Notes under the pieces: generated by a model
What the model saw: the letters and a program-made list of their open reading frames with translations, nothing else
What the model was told of the DNA's origin: nothing
Database searches by the model: none
In this document: positions 9,040 to 17,379 of the stretch, in pieces
How positions within the stretch are numbered: position 1 is the first letter of the stretch
How the letters are laid out: every line of letters starts with the position of its first letter
Position numbers and translations under genes: made by a program
From: an uncultured Oscillospiraceae bacterium
GTDB lineage: Bacteria > Bacillota > Clostridia > Oscillospirales > Oscillospiraceae
Length of the DNA stretch: 61,197 nucleotides
Assembly: GCA_944385485.1 (NCBI GenBank)
Contig: CALWXL010000004.1
Coordinates: 1-61,197, forward strand
Reading direction: 5' to 3'

Positions 9040-9909
9040 TCACGCCTGCCGCACTTGGCGGCGGTATTCCCGGGGAGACACCCGCTTATACTCCCGGAAT
9101 TTCCGGATGAAGTAGCTCTGGTTGTCAAAGCCTACCTCCATGGCGATTTGGGCAATGGAGGTGTCCTGCTCCGCCAACATCTGGGCCGCTCGCTGGATGC
9201 GATAACAGTTCAAAAAGGCAATGGGGGACATCCCCGTGGCCTTGTGGAAAAAATGGCAGAAGTACGGGGGGCTGAGATAGGCCTGCTGGGCCAACTCCTG
9301 CAAGGTCAAAGGCTGGGCATAGTTGTCCTGCATGTAGCTGATGACCCGCTTGAGTTTGGTCCAGGTCTCCGCCTGTCGGCTGGAATGGGCCACATCGGTG
9401 AAGGCCTGGGCCTGATACAGCAGTTCCAACACCTGCAGGATCTGAATTTTGATGTGCAGAGTGTAGCACTGGGGCTTGTCATGGTAGCAGGCGATGAGCT
9501 CCCGCAGGCAGGCGGCAATGTTCTCCCGGGTGTCTGGGGACAAGTCCTTGGACAGAGTGGGAAAGGCCAACATGCGGTTGGTGATGGGGCGGATGAACTG
9601 GTGCTCACAGGTGTCGTAGCGTTCAAAGTCCAGAAAATCTCCGCGAAAGACAATGGCGTGGTGCAGGGATGCACCTTCCGAGCGGATCTCATGGAGTTCT
9701 TCGGCGTTGATAAAGCAGAATTCCCCCTCCCGCAAGGTGTAGCTTTTTCCCTGTATCCGTAAGTCTAACACGCCGGTTTGGGCATAAATCCATTCCAATT
9801 CCTCGTGCCAATGGGGGGCTACGCTGTAAAACCCGTCCTTATCGTGGTGGGAATAGACGTGCAGCGGATAAAAGCTGGTGCCGTGGGTGCGGTTTTCCCG
9901 GAGATTCAT
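9040..9909 (-). CDS. AraC-family regulator of the GH13-PTS operon
   Basis: 289 residues. An N-terminal cupin (PHWHEELEWIYAQTG, FINAEELHEI) is followed by a C-terminal AraC DNA-binding domain (TLQELAQQAYLSPPYFCHFF, SIAQIAMEVGFDNQSYFIRK). It is divergent from the alpha-glucosidase/PTS operon and convergent with the GH36 gene, whose stop lies 6 bases away. It is unlike the first AraC gene at the N-terminus, so each sugar operon has its own regulator. The ATG at 9909 follows GAGGGAG at a somewhat long distance of about 10 bases. Confidence 0.92.
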   Translation of the reverse strand: MNLRENRTHGTSFYPLHVYSHHDKDGFYSVAPHWHEELEWIYAQTGVLDLRIQGKSYTLREGEFCFINAEELHEIRSEGASLHHAIVFRGDFLDFERYDTCEHQFIRPITNRMLAFPTLSKDLSPDTRENIAACLRELIACYHDKPQCYTLHIKIQILQVLELLYQAQAFTDVAHSSRQAETWTKLKRVISYMQDNYAQPLTLQELAQQAYLSPPYFCHFFHKATGMSPIAFLNCYRIQRAAQMLAEQDTSIAQIAMEVGFDNQSYFIRKFREYKRVSPREYRRQVRQA

Positions 9910-9936
9910 GGCCGTGTGTCTCCCTCTTATAATCGT

Positions 9937-9996
9937 AATATTGTGTTATTTATGGGCAATATTGTGAAAGTATTGCCAGGTCCCTTATATTATACT
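9937..9996 (+). promoter_or_regulatory. AATATTGTG direct repeats and promoter of the GH13-PTS operon
   Basis: AATATTGTG occurs at 9937-9945 and 9958-9966, exactly 21 bp apart. The second copy merges into a -35 (TTGTGA, 9962-9967) that is 18 bases from TATATT at 9986; TATACT at 9991 is an alternative -10. This is the layout of a class II AraC activator site. The assignment to the neighbouring regulator is inference. Confidence 0.55.
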
Positions 9997-10026
9997 ATAT
10001 TCACAAAAATTCAACAAGAGAGCGGG

Positions 10027-11673
10027 ATGAATTTGGAACAGAACTGGTGGAAAAACAGCGTCGTCTATCAGATTTACCCCCGTAGCTTCTGTGACAGCAA
10101 TGGGGACGGTGTGGGCGACCTCAACGGCATTCGGTCAAAATTGTGGTATTTGGAACAGCTGGGTGTGGACGTACTCTGGCTGTGTCCGGTGTACTGCTCT
10201 CCCAATGCTGATAACGGGTACGACATTTCGGATTATTACGATATTCAGCCTGAATACGGCACTATGGAGGACATGAAGCTGTTGCTGGCTGAGTGTAAGC
10301 AGCGGGGCATGCGGGTGATCATGGACTTGGTGGTCAACCACACCTCCGACGAGCATGCGTGGTTCCAGCAGGCCCGCAGCAGCAAAACCAACCCTTACCG
10401 GGACTTCTACATCTGGCGGCCGGGGAAAAACGGCGGGCCGCCCGACGATATGCAGTCCAACTTCGGGGGCAGCGCCTGGGAGTACACCCCGGAGACCGGA
10501 GAGTATTACCTGCACTTCTTCGGGAAAAAACAGCCGGATCTCAACTGGGAAAACCCGGTGTTGCGCCGGGAAATCTGGAAGATGATGAACTTCTGGATTG
10601 ATCTGGGCGTTGGCGGGTTCCGCATGGACGTCATTGACCTCATTGGCAAGGACCCCGACCGAGGCATCCGGGAAAACGGCCCCAAGCTCCACGAGTATCT
10701 CCAGGAGATGAACCGGGAGACCTTCGGCAACCATGACCTGCTGACGGTGGGCGAGTGCTGGGGTGCAACCCCGGAAATCGGACGGCTCTACTCCGACCCG
10801 GACCGCCACGAGCTGAGCATGATCTTCCAATTTGAGCAGATCCAGCTGGATAAGCAGCCCGGCAAACACCGCTGGGACCTGAAACCCCTGGAGCTGCCCG
10901 ATTTGAAGGCGGTGTTCACCAAGTGGCAGAAGGAATTGGATGGCCACGGCTGGAACAGCTTGTTCTGGAGCAACCACGACCTGCCCCGTATCGTATCCCG
11001 CTGGGGTAACGACGGGGAATACCGGGTGGAATCGGCCAAAATGCTGGCCACCGTGCTCCACGGCATGAAGGGCACCCCTTACATCTACCAGGGCGAAGAG
11101 CTGGGTATGACCAACATGCCCTTTGCCTCTCCCGATGATTTCACCGACATCGAAAGCCGCAACATCTGCCGGGAGCGGCGGGCAGCCGGTTTCTCGGAGG
11201 AGGATATTCTCATCTCTCTGCGAGCCAAGGCCCGGGACAATGCCCGCACCCCCATGCAGTGGTCCCAGGAGCCCCAGGCCGGGTTTACCACCGGCACTCC
11301 CTGGCTTCCCGTGAACCCCAATTACACCTACATCAACGCCCAACAGGCGCTTTACGACCCCGACTCTATCTTCTATTACTATCAACAGCTGGTGGCTCTG
11401 CGCAAACAGTATCCCATCCTCACCCGGGGCAGCTATGAGCTGCTCTGCCCCCAGGACCCGGATGTGTACGCCTATCTGCGCCGTTGGCAGGGAGAGACTT
11501 GGCTCATCCTGTGCAACTTCCATGAGACCACCGCTTCCTTCTCCTACCCCGGACAGGGTAAGACCATCCTGTCCAACTACGCCCAGCCGGAAATCCGGGA
11601 TTTGAACCATGTATCCCTCCGCCCTTACGAGGCGGCGATGTATCAAATGCAAGAAAGTGAGGAATCCCTATGA
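10027..11673 (+). CDS. GH13 alpha-glucosidase (oligo-1,6-glucosidase-like)
   Basis: 548 residues, cytoplasmic, with all GH13 blocks: YQIYPRSFCDSNGDGVGDL, MDLVVNHTS, GGFRMDVIDL (nucleophile D201), TVGECW (acid/base E243) and SNHDLPR (D318). A valine follows the nucleophile, the residue usually linked with alpha-1,6 rather than alpha-1,4 preference. Because the next gene is a PTS EIIBC overlapping by 4 bases, the true substrate may be a phosphorylated disaccharide; trehalose-6-phosphate hydrolase is the main alternative, though those usually read NHDQPR. The ATG at 10027 follows AAGAGAG; the frame is open upstream through the regulatory region. Confidence 0.9.
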   Translation: MNLEQNWWKNSVVYQIYPRSFCDSNGDGVGDLNGIRSKLWYLEQLGVDVLWLCPVYCSPNADNGYDISDYYDIQPEYGTMEDMKLLLAECKQRGMRVIMDLVVNHTSDEHAWFQQARSSKTNPYRDFYIWRPGKNGGPPDDMQSNFGGSAWEYTPETGEYYLHFFGKKQPDLNWENPVLRREIWKMMNFWIDLGVGGFRMDVIDLIGKDPDRGIRENGPKLHEYLQEMNRETFGNHDLLTVGECWGATPEIGRLYSDPDRHELSMIFQFEQIQLDKQPGKHRWDLKPLELPDLKAVFTKWQKELDGHGWNSLFWSNHDLPRIVSRWGNDGEYRVESAKMLATVLHGMKGTPYIYQGEELGMTNMPFASPDDFTDIESRNICRERRAAGFSEEDILISLRAKARDNARTPMQWSQEPQAGFTTGTPWLPVNPNYTYINAQQALYDPDSIFYYYQQLVALRKQYPILTRGSYELLCPQDPDVYAYLRRWQGETWLILCNFHETTASFSYPGQGKTILSNYAQPEIRDLNHVSLRPYEAAMYQMQESEESL

Positions 11674-13112
11674 CCAAGGAAGAGAGCTACCTGTCCACAG
11701 CGCAGCAGCTGCTGGAATTGGTAGGCGGCAAAGAGAACATTGTCAGCGCAGCCCACTGCGCCACCCGTCTGCGTCTGGTGCTAAAAGACGAGAGCAAGGC
11801 AAATGTGGAAGAGATCCTCAAGCTGGATCTGGTGAAAGGCCAGTTTGCCAGCGGCGGACAGTTCCAAATCATCATCGGCAGCGGTACCGTAGACGAGGTG
11901 TATAAGCGCTTCATCCAGGAGGCGCATCTGTCCGAGTCCTCCAAAAGCGAGGTCAAGAAGGACGCTGACCAGAAAATGAACCCCATTCAACGGCTGATTA
12001 AGGCCTTGTCTGACGTGTTTGTCCCCCTGATTCCCGCCCTGGTGGCCAGCGGTTTGCTCATGGGCCTGAACAACGTCATGACTGCCACCGGCCTGTTCTT
12101 CCCCGACCAGTCCCTGGTCCAGGCCTACCCCAACCTGGCCGACGTGGCCGCCATGATCAACACCTTTGCCAGTGCGGCCTATGCCTTCCTGCCCATTTTG
12201 ATCGGCTTTTCTGCCACCAAAATGTTTGGCGGTAACCCCTATCTGGGCGCTGTCATGGGCATGATCATGGTCTCCGGTGACCTGCTCAATGCTTACAGCT
12301 ATGGTACCGCCGTCACCGAGGGCACGATCCCCTACTGGAACATCTTTGGCCTGGCCATCGAGAAGGTGGGCTATCAGGGCACCGTTCTGCCCGTGCTGGC
12401 CGCCTCCTTCATCCTGGCCTGGATTGAGAAGCGGCTGCACAAGGTCATTCCCGAGGCCCTGGACAACCTGCTGACCCCCATGCTGTCCATCCTGATCACC
12501 GGATTTCTCACCTTCACCCTGGTGGGCGGCATCATGCGCACGGCTGGCGACCTGCTCACCAGCGGCCTGCTGTGGCTCCACGACACCCTGGGCGTGGTGG
12601 GCGGCATGATCTTCGGTCTGCTGTACGCCCCCCTCACCCTCACCGGTATGCACCACAGCCTGCTGCCCATTGAGATCCAGCTCATTGCCGCCGGCGGCTC
12701 CTTCCTGATGGGCATTGCCTGCTGCAACAACGTGGCTCAGGGCGGCGCGGCTCTGTGCGTGATGCTGCGCTCCCGGGATAAGAAGCTCAAGAGCATGGCC
12801 GGTACCGCCGGTGTCTCCGCTCTGCTGGGCATCACCGAGCCCGCCATGTTTGCCGTCAACCTGAAGCTGCGCTATCCCTTCTACAGCGCCATGCTGGGCT
12901 CTGCTCTGGGCTGTGCCTACGTTACCCTGACCAACGTGGTCAACATCTCTCCGGGTGCTGCCGGCATCATCGGCTTCATCTGCGTGCTGCCCCAGTGCAT
13001 GGTCAACTGCATCATCGGCGTGCTCATCTCCCTGGTGTCTGCCTTCGTCATTACCCTGATTATGTCCAAGTCCTCCCGTTTCGGGGGAGGCGTGGAACAG
13101 GCAGCCCAGTAA
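11670..13112 (+). CDS. PTS sugar transporter, fused EIIB-EIIC
   Basis: 480 residues. Residues 1-~80 are the EIIB domain with phosphorylatable C30 in SAAHCATRLRL. From ~105 onward is an EIIC domain with about ten membrane segments and the glucose/sucrose/trehalose-family motifs (FVPLIPALVASGLLMGLNN, GVSALLGITEPAMFAVNLKL). It imports and phosphorylates a disaccharide or glucoside, which the upstream alpha-glucosidase would cleave. No EIIA domain is fused, so it must borrow one. It overlaps the glucosidase stop (ATGA), and the unit ends at a strong terminator. Confidence 0.93.
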   Translation: MTKEESYLSTAQQLLELVGGKENIVSAAHCATRLRLVLKDESKANVEEILKLDLVKGQFASGGQFQIIIGSGTVDEVYKRFIQEAHLSESSKSEVKKDADQKMNPIQRLIKALSDVFVPLIPALVASGLLMGLNNVMTATGLFFPDQSLVQAYPNLADVAAMINTFASAAYAFLPILIGFSATKMFGGNPYLGAVMGMIMVSGDLLNAYSYGTAVTEGTIPYWNIFGLAIEKVGYQGTVLPVLAASFILAWIEKRLHKVIPEALDNLLTPMLSILITGFLTFTLVGGIMRTAGDLLTSGLLWLHDTLGVVGGMIFGLLYAPLTLTGMHHSLLPIEIQLIAAGGSFLMGIACCNNVAQGGAALCVMLRSRDKKLKSMAGTAGVSALLGITEPAMFAVNLKLRYPFYSAMLGSALGCAYVTLTNVVNISPGAAGIIGFICVLPQCMVNCIIGVLISLVSAFVITLIMSKSSRFGGGVEQAAQ

Positions 13113-13137
13113 CTAAAACTTCCATATAACCTCTCTG

Positions 13138-13180
13138 CCCCTGCCGTCCCGGCGTCAACGTCCGGGACGGCAGGGGTTTT
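13138..13180 (+). terminator. Terminator of the GH13-PTS operon
   Basis: A 15-bp stem CCCCTGCCGTCCCGG and its complement followed by TTTT. Confidence 0.85.
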
Positions 13181-13254
13181 CGCATCAACTGCCTCTGTCT
13201 TTTTTCGCCCTGCCATGGTAGAATGGGGGAAAACGGGGCGAAGCAGGTGGGGGC

Positions 13255-13959
13255 ATGGAGGATTGGCAACTGATTTTGGGTGTGATTGGGCTGATCTTGG
13301 TATTGGCTGTGGGCATCCTGATCTGGGCGGTGCGCCAGGTGGGTGCAGACCATCGTCCCAAGAAGAAAACCTGGTGGAAGAGACGGTATGATGAAGATGG
13401 CTACAACCGCCGGGGCTTTGATCGGGAGGGCTACGACCGACAAGGGTACAACCGTCGTGGATACGACCGGGCTGGCTATGACCGACAGGGGTATAACCGC
13501 CGGGGCTATGACCGGGATGGCTACAACCGGGGAGGGTACGATACCCGCGGCTATGACCGCAGCGGCTACGACCACCAGGGATATACCATCCATGGCAGGG
13601 ATGCACACGGGCGGTACAACCGCCTATACAATGTGGCGGACTTTGCCGCTTCCCGGTACAGTGCGGAGGGCTTTCTCGACCCCAGGACTTACCCCGTGGG
13701 GATGACTGCCCACGCCAGACAGCGCATGGAAGAGCGGGTGCCAGGGCGAGGAACCCAAGACCCTTGGGGCTTGACCATGGACGCCTATTGCTATGGAAAG
13801 AGCGCCCGACAGATGAAACCATCTGCAGCCCATGTGGTGCGGGAGATAGAGCAACGCCATGAATCTGGAATTGTGCTGCTCTATGACGGATTTGTGTATA
13901 TTTTTTCCCACGACAACCAGCTCATTACGGTGTATCGCAATGAGCGGATCCCTTTATAA
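13255..13959 (+). CDS. Membrane-anchored protein with fourteen tandem [YF][DN]xxG pentapeptides
   Basis: 234 residues in three parts. Residues 6-28 are one membrane helix. Residues 45-114 are fourteen uninterrupted pentapeptides of the form [YF][DN]xxG, rich in Tyr, Arg and Gly. Residues ~120-234 form a globular tail with HARQRMEERV and a C-terminal GIVLLYDGFVYIFSHDNQ stretch that faintly resembles DUF4258/RelE-like small folds. The repeat is also visible in the DNA as 15/30-bp units. I do not recognise the function. The start at 13255 follows GGTGGGG closely; a small membrane protein gene follows 23 bases downstream, probably co-transcribed. Confidence 0.75.
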   Translation: MEDWQLILGVIGLILVLAVGILIWAVRQVGADHRPKKKTWWKRRYDEDGYNRRGFDREGYDRQGYNRRGYDRAGYDRQGYNRRGYDRDGYNRGGYDTRGYDRSGYDHQGYTIHGRDAHGRYNRLYNVADFAASRYSAEGFLDPRTYPVGMTAHARQRMEERVPGRGTQDPWGLTMDAYCYGKSARQMKPSAAHVVREIEQRHESGIVLLYDGFVYIFSHDNQLITVYRNERIPL

Positions 13960-13982
13960 CCAGACAGGAGGAATGTTTTACC

Positions 13983-14234
13983 ATGCAACAGGATGAAGAG
14001 ATGCAGACCCGGCAGCGCACCCCCAGGGGGAGAAGACAGGTGAGCGCCTTCCGCCGCTATCGGCTGGGCTGGGTGTTGTTGGGTATGGTGGCCACGGCGG
14101 TGGCGGTGGTACTGGCAAACGGCAGTTTGGCCGCAGTGGTCATGTTGCCCCTGATTGTGGGGGCGTTCATCTTCCGTTCCGCTCTGGTGGAGGACTACAA
14201 GCGCAGACAGGCCGAGGAAACCGCAGAGAACTGA
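13983..14234 (+). CDS. Small two-helix membrane protein
   Basis: 83 residues: a basic N-terminus (residues 1-27), two hydrophobic segments at ~29-46 and ~48-65, and a charged tail. The ATG at 13983 follows AGGAGG. Function unknown. The spacing to the repeat protein upstream and the shared terminator downstream suggest one transcript. Confidence 0.65.
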   Translation: MQQDEEMQTRQRTPRGRRQVSAFRRYRLGWVLLGMVATAVAVVLANGSLAAVVMLPLIVGAFIFRSALVEDYKRRQAEETAEN

Positions 14235-14239
14235 TGGAG

Positions 14240-14278
14240 CAGCCAAGAGGTGATATTTCCTGCCTCTTGGCTGTTTTC
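14240..14278 (+). terminator. Intrinsic terminator
   Basis: An 11-bp stem CAGCCAAGAGG and its complement followed by TTTT. Confidence 0.7.
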
Positions 14279-14312
14279 GCTGGGTGAAAGGAAAACTTTT
14301 TTCGAAAAAACC

Positions 14313-14343
14313 TTGACCTTCCACCAGGTGGAAGGTGTATTCT
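14313..14343 (+). promoter_or_regulatory. MerR-type promoter with 19-bp spacer, first copy
   Basis: TTGACC and TATTCT are separated by 19 bases, two more than normal, and the spacer holds the dyad CTTCCACC/GGTGGAAG. This is the classic layout in which a MerR activator untwists the spacer. It lies 30 bases before the first MerR gene, implying autoregulation. Confidence 0.8.
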
Positions 14344-14372
14344 GGGCATAGATCAGAAAGGAGGCGGGACGC

Positions 14373-15278
14373 ATGAACATCAAAGAAGCGGAAAGCCAGA
14401 CGGGAATTTCCCGGCGCAACATTCGGTTTTACGAGCAGAAAGGGATGCTGCACCCGGCCCGCAATCAGGACAACGACTATCGGGACTACTCCCCCCAGGA
14501 CATAGAGCGGCTGAAACTCATCCGGGCCCTGCGCATGGTGGACATGTCCCTGGAGGATATTCAGAAGGTGCTCAGCGGGGAGACCTCCCTGGAGGAGGCC
14601 GCCAAGGCCCAGGAAAAGCAGCTGCGGGACAAGGCTCAGGAGGTACAGACTGCCATCCGGTTTTGCCGTACCCTTTCCCAGGTGCAGGTAGGGGCGGATA
14701 TGGACGACCTTCTCAGACAGATGGAGCGGCCGGAGAACATCACTCATCTCTTCTCCCAGTGGGTGGAGGACTATAAGCAGATGCGCAAGGCCCAGGACAT
14801 GGTGAAGTTCACCCTCATTCCCGACGAGCCGGTGCGCACACCCCAGGAGTTTACCGCAGCGTTGCGCCAGTACGCCCAGGACAATGGTCTGAAATTGGAG
14901 ATGCTTCGAGAGAGCATGAACCCAGAATTTACCCTCGACGGCGTGGAATATACCGCCCAGCGGCTGTATCGGTCCCATAGAGGGAGCTTAGTTCCTGTGG
15001 CCACCATCATTGTCACGGCCATGCACCCCCAGCAGCTGCTCCCCCCTCTGGAGCAGACCAAGGGCAGGGTGCTCAGAGCGGTCCGGTACAGCTGGATTGG
15101 GGTTATTATGGTGGTTTTAGCACTGATGCTGGCACTGGACCAGGGCTGGGAGGGCCTGACCACCCTGGAAGGGATCGCACAGGTGGTGGGGATCCCCTTG
15201 GTGGTGGGGATTGGCCTGTTTGTCACGGACAAGGGCGTGCGCAAGGCTCCGGTGCCCTTCAACTTCAAAGGTCAGTAA
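14373..15278 (+). CDS. Membrane-anchored MerR-family regulator, copy 1
   Basis: 301 residues. Residues 1-~70 form the MerR winged helix (QTGISRRNIRFYEQKGMLHP, YRDYSPQDIERLKLI); ~75-110 is a dimerising coiled coil; ~125-230 is a domain of unknown type; the last ~65 residues hold two membrane helices. A membrane-tethered MerR protein could sense an envelope or ligand signal. It is followed by a paralogue whose DNA-binding part is nearly identical in DNA sequence while the rest is diverged. The ATG at 14373 follows AAGGAGG. Confidence 0.88.
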   Translation: MNIKEAESQTGISRRNIRFYEQKGMLHPARNQDNDYRDYSPQDIERLKLIRALRMVDMSLEDIQKVLSGETSLEEAAKAQEKQLRDKAQEVQTAIRFCRTLSQVQVGADMDDLLRQMERPENITHLFSQWVEDYKQMRKAQDMVKFTLIPDEPVRTPQEFTAALRQYAQDNGLKLEMLRESMNPEFTLDGVEYTAQRLYRSHRGSLVPVATIIVTAMHPQQLLPPLEQTKGRVLRAVRYSWIGVIMVVLALMLALDQGWEGLTTLEGIAQVVGIPLVVGIGLFVTDKGVRKAPVPFNFKGQ

Positions 15279-15305
15279 TTCCTGCTGAACATTTGGAAAA
15301 TGGGC

Positions 15306-15336
15306 TTGACCTTTCATCAACTGGAAGGTGTATGCT
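15306..15336 (+). promoter_or_regulatory. MerR-type promoter with 19-bp spacer, second copy
   Basis: TTGACC, 19 bases, TATGCT, with a partly decayed version of the dyad of the first copy (CTTTCATC against CTGGAAGG). The right half GGAAGGTGTAT is identical in both promoters. Confidence 0.75.
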
Positions 15337-15366
15337 CACCCCACAACAGGAAAGGAGACCAGCGAT

Positions 15367-16251
15367 ATGAACATCAAAGAAGCGGAATATCAGACGGGGA
15401 TTTCCCGGCGCAACATTCGGTTTTACGAGCAGAAAGGGATGCTGCACCCGGCCCGCAACCAGGACAACGACTATCGGGATTACTCCCCCCAGGACATAGA
15501 GCGGCTGAAACTCATCCGGGCCCTGCGCATGGTGGATATGCCCTTGGAGGACATCCGGGACGTGCTGCAGGGAACGGCAACCCTGGAGCAGGCGGTGGCC
15601 GCCCAGGAAGCCCAGCTGCAACGGAACATCCAGGACGCACAGACCGCCATCCGCTTTTGTCGGAGCCTGGGGAAATTGGGAGCGGGTGCAGAGGTGGACG
15701 CCATTTTGCGGGAGATGGACCAGAAGGAAAACCGGAAGCACCTGTTTACCCAATGGAAACAGGACTACAAAAAGATGTGCAAGTTTCTCCAGCAGGCTAC
15801 CTTCACCTTTATCCCAGATGGGTCCGTGACCAACCCCCGGGAGTTTACCCAGGCGCTGTTGGAATTTGCCCGGGAGAATGAGGTGGATCTCACCATCACC
15901 AAAGAGGGAATGTACCCGGAGTTTACCCTGGAGGGGATTGAGTACACGGCAGAGCGGCTATACACCTCCATGGGTCGGGTGCCCATTGCCACGCTGCGCT
16001 GCACCGCCAAGTACCCAGAACTCTTGGAGCCGGACCTGCCAGATGGAAGAAAGCGTGTCATGAAGCTGCTGCACTTTGCCTGGATTCCCCTGGCGGTGGT
16101 GCTGGCATCGGTGTGGGTGGTGGCCTGCAACGGTGGCCTGTCCTTCTTGGCCACCCTGGACGGGGTGGTGTTGGCCATTGTCTTCCCCCTGATGGTGGGG
16201 GTTATGTTGTACCGATCTATGCTCTTTTATTACAACAACAAGAACAAATAA
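15367..16251 (+). CDS. Membrane-anchored MerR-family regulator, copy 2
   Basis: 294 residues with the same architecture as copy 1: MerR winged helix, coiled coil, middle domain and two C-terminal membrane helices. The first ~60 codons differ from copy 1 at only a handful of bases, whereas the middle and C-terminal parts are clearly diverged though still homologous. The two proteins should therefore read the same operators but sense different inputs. The ATG at 15367 follows AAAGGAG; a further upstream in-frame ATG overlaps the promoter and is unlikely. Confidence 0.88.
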   Translation: MNIKEAEYQTGISRRNIRFYEQKGMLHPARNQDNDYRDYSPQDIERLKLIRALRMVDMPLEDIRDVLQGTATLEQAVAAQEAQLQRNIQDAQTAIRFCRSLGKLGAGAEVDAILREMDQKENRKHLFTQWKQDYKKMCKFLQQATFTFIPDGSVTNPREFTQALLEFARENEVDLTITKEGMYPEFTLEGIEYTAERLYTSMGRVPIATLRCTAKYPELLEPDLPDGRKRVMKLLHFAWIPLAVVLASVWVVACNGGLSFLATLDGVVLAIVFPLMVGVMLYRSMLFYYNNKNK

Positions 16252-16312
16252 CAGCATTTCAATCATAATGATAAAAAATCATCCGCTTGACGATTACAAA
16301 ATTTGACATCTG

Positions 16313-16319
16313 TGTCGAA
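16313..16319 (+). promoter_or_regulatory. Possible Spo0A box (TGTCGAA) upstream of spo0A
   Basis: TGTCGAA matches the core 0A box and lies 111 bases before the spo0A start, close to a TTGACA at 16303. I could not assign a convincing -10 or a sigma-H promoter here. Confidence 0.35.
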
Positions 16320-16429
16320 CGAATGTGGAAACTATGGCTTGCCAGATCGAGCTTCCTGTGGTATTTTAGAGGTACAGGAAAAAGATGGTAAAACCAGAAC
16401 GATTCCACTTGAGAAAGGATTGTCATAGG

Positions 16430-17191
16430 ATGAGCGAAGTGAAGAAGATCATCATTGCCGATGCCTCGGAGGAGTACCGCACCATGCTGGCGGACGCCAT
16501 CCAGGGCCGGGATGATATGGAGATTGTAGCCCAGACCGGGGACGGGGAGCAGCTGCTGGAGCTGGTGGCACAGCACCAGCCCCAGGGCGTGATCATGGAC
16601 CTGATGCTCACGGGAATGGATGGGCTGGAAGTTCTGGAGCAGCTGGGGCAAAACCGACCCCGGGTGGTGGTGCTCTCCGCCTTCTCTCATTCGGCTCTGG
16701 CCCAGCAGGTGAAGGACCGGGGAGCGGACTACTGTATGCTCAAGCCCTGCCGCCTGTCGGCGGTGGTGGAGCGCATGGCCCAGCTGTGCGACCAGGCCCA
16801 GGAGCGGCAGTCCCAGCAGGAGGAAGAGGAGTGGGACCTGGAGCGGAAGATCACCTCCATCATCCATGAGATCGGGGTGCCTGCCCACATCAAGGGGTAT
16901 CAGTATCTCCGGGTGGCCATTGCCATGGCGGTGGAGGACATGGGGATGATCAACGCCGTGACCAAGGTGCTCTACCCCGAGGTGGCCAAGCGGTTTGGTA
17001 CCACCGCCAGCCGGGTGGAACGGGCCATCCGCCACGCCATTGAGGTGGCCTGGGATCGGGGTGACCTGGAGGTGCTGCAGTGGTACTTCGGCTATACCGT
17101 GTCCAACACCAAGGGCAAGCCCACCAACAGCGAGTTCATTGCCATGATTGCCGACCGGATTTCCCTGCAAAAGGACAAGCGGGCAGGATAA
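16430..17191 (+). CDS. spo0A: Spo0A, master response regulator of sporulation
   Basis: 253 residues. Residues 1-~125 are the receiver ([11 protein letters not shown], phospho-acceptor Asp in [13 protein letters not shown], Lys in CMLKPCR). Residues ~145-253 are the Spo0A C-terminal DNA-binding domain with [40 protein letters not shown] and [13 protein letters not shown]. When phosphorylated it binds 0A boxes and commits the cell to sporulation. In place of one of the usual receiver aspartates the sequence reads ADAS, common in Clostridia. The ATG at 16430 follows GAAAGGA. spoIVB is not adjacent but at 3552. Confidence 0.97.
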   Translation: MSEVKKIIIADASEEYRTMLADAIQGRDDMEIVAQTGDGEQLLELVAQHQPQGVIMDLMLTGMDGLEVLEQLGQNRPRVVVLSAFSHSALAQQVKDRGADYCMLKPCRLSAVVERMAQLCDQAQERQSQQEEEEWDLERKITSIIHEIGVPAHIKGYQYLRVAIAMAVEDMGMINAVTKVLYPEVAKRFGTTASRVERAIRHAIEVAWDRGDLEVLQWYFGYTVSNTKGKPTNSEFIAMIADRISLQKDKRAG

Positions 17192-17202
17192 ACTTGAATA
17201 AA

Positions 17203-17325
17203 CAATCCCCCAGTCACCTACGGTGACAGCCCCCTTTGCACAAGGGGGCCTATGGGGGGCGCCAAATCCAAAGCCTCCCTTGTGTAAAGGGAGGTGGCGC
17301 GGCGCAAGCCGTGACGGAGGGATTG
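17203..17325. repeat. 123-bp intergenic element with terminal inverted repeats
   Basis: The ends CAATCCCCCAGTCAC and GTGACGGAGGGATTG form imperfect 15-bp inverted repeats, and two internal hairpins (CCCCCTTTGCACAAGGGGG and CCTCCCTTGTGTAAAGGGAGG) lie between. It resembles a dispersed palindromic repeat I associate with Oscillospiraceae intergenic regions. It does not contain a gene. Confidence 0.6.
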
Positions 17326-17333
17326 AGAAAAAG

Positions 17334-17376
17334 AAAAGGCCTGTTGCAAAATCACAATTTTGCAACAGGCCTTTTT
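17334..17376. terminator. Bidirectional terminator between spo0A and coaX
   Basis: AAAAGGCCTGTTGCAAAAT and its complement form a ~19-bp stem flanked by A- and T-runs. Confidence 0.85.
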
Positions 17377-17379
17377 GGG

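Noticed and set aside
13400..13600. Regular 15/30-bp repeats as a CRISPR array
   Set aside because: No unique spacers; the repeats are in frame and encode the pentapeptide repeat protein.
16252..16429. Sigma-H promoter for spo0A
   Set aside because: Searched by eye for AGGAWWT and GAAT at proper spacing; nothing convincing, so only a possible 0A box is listed.
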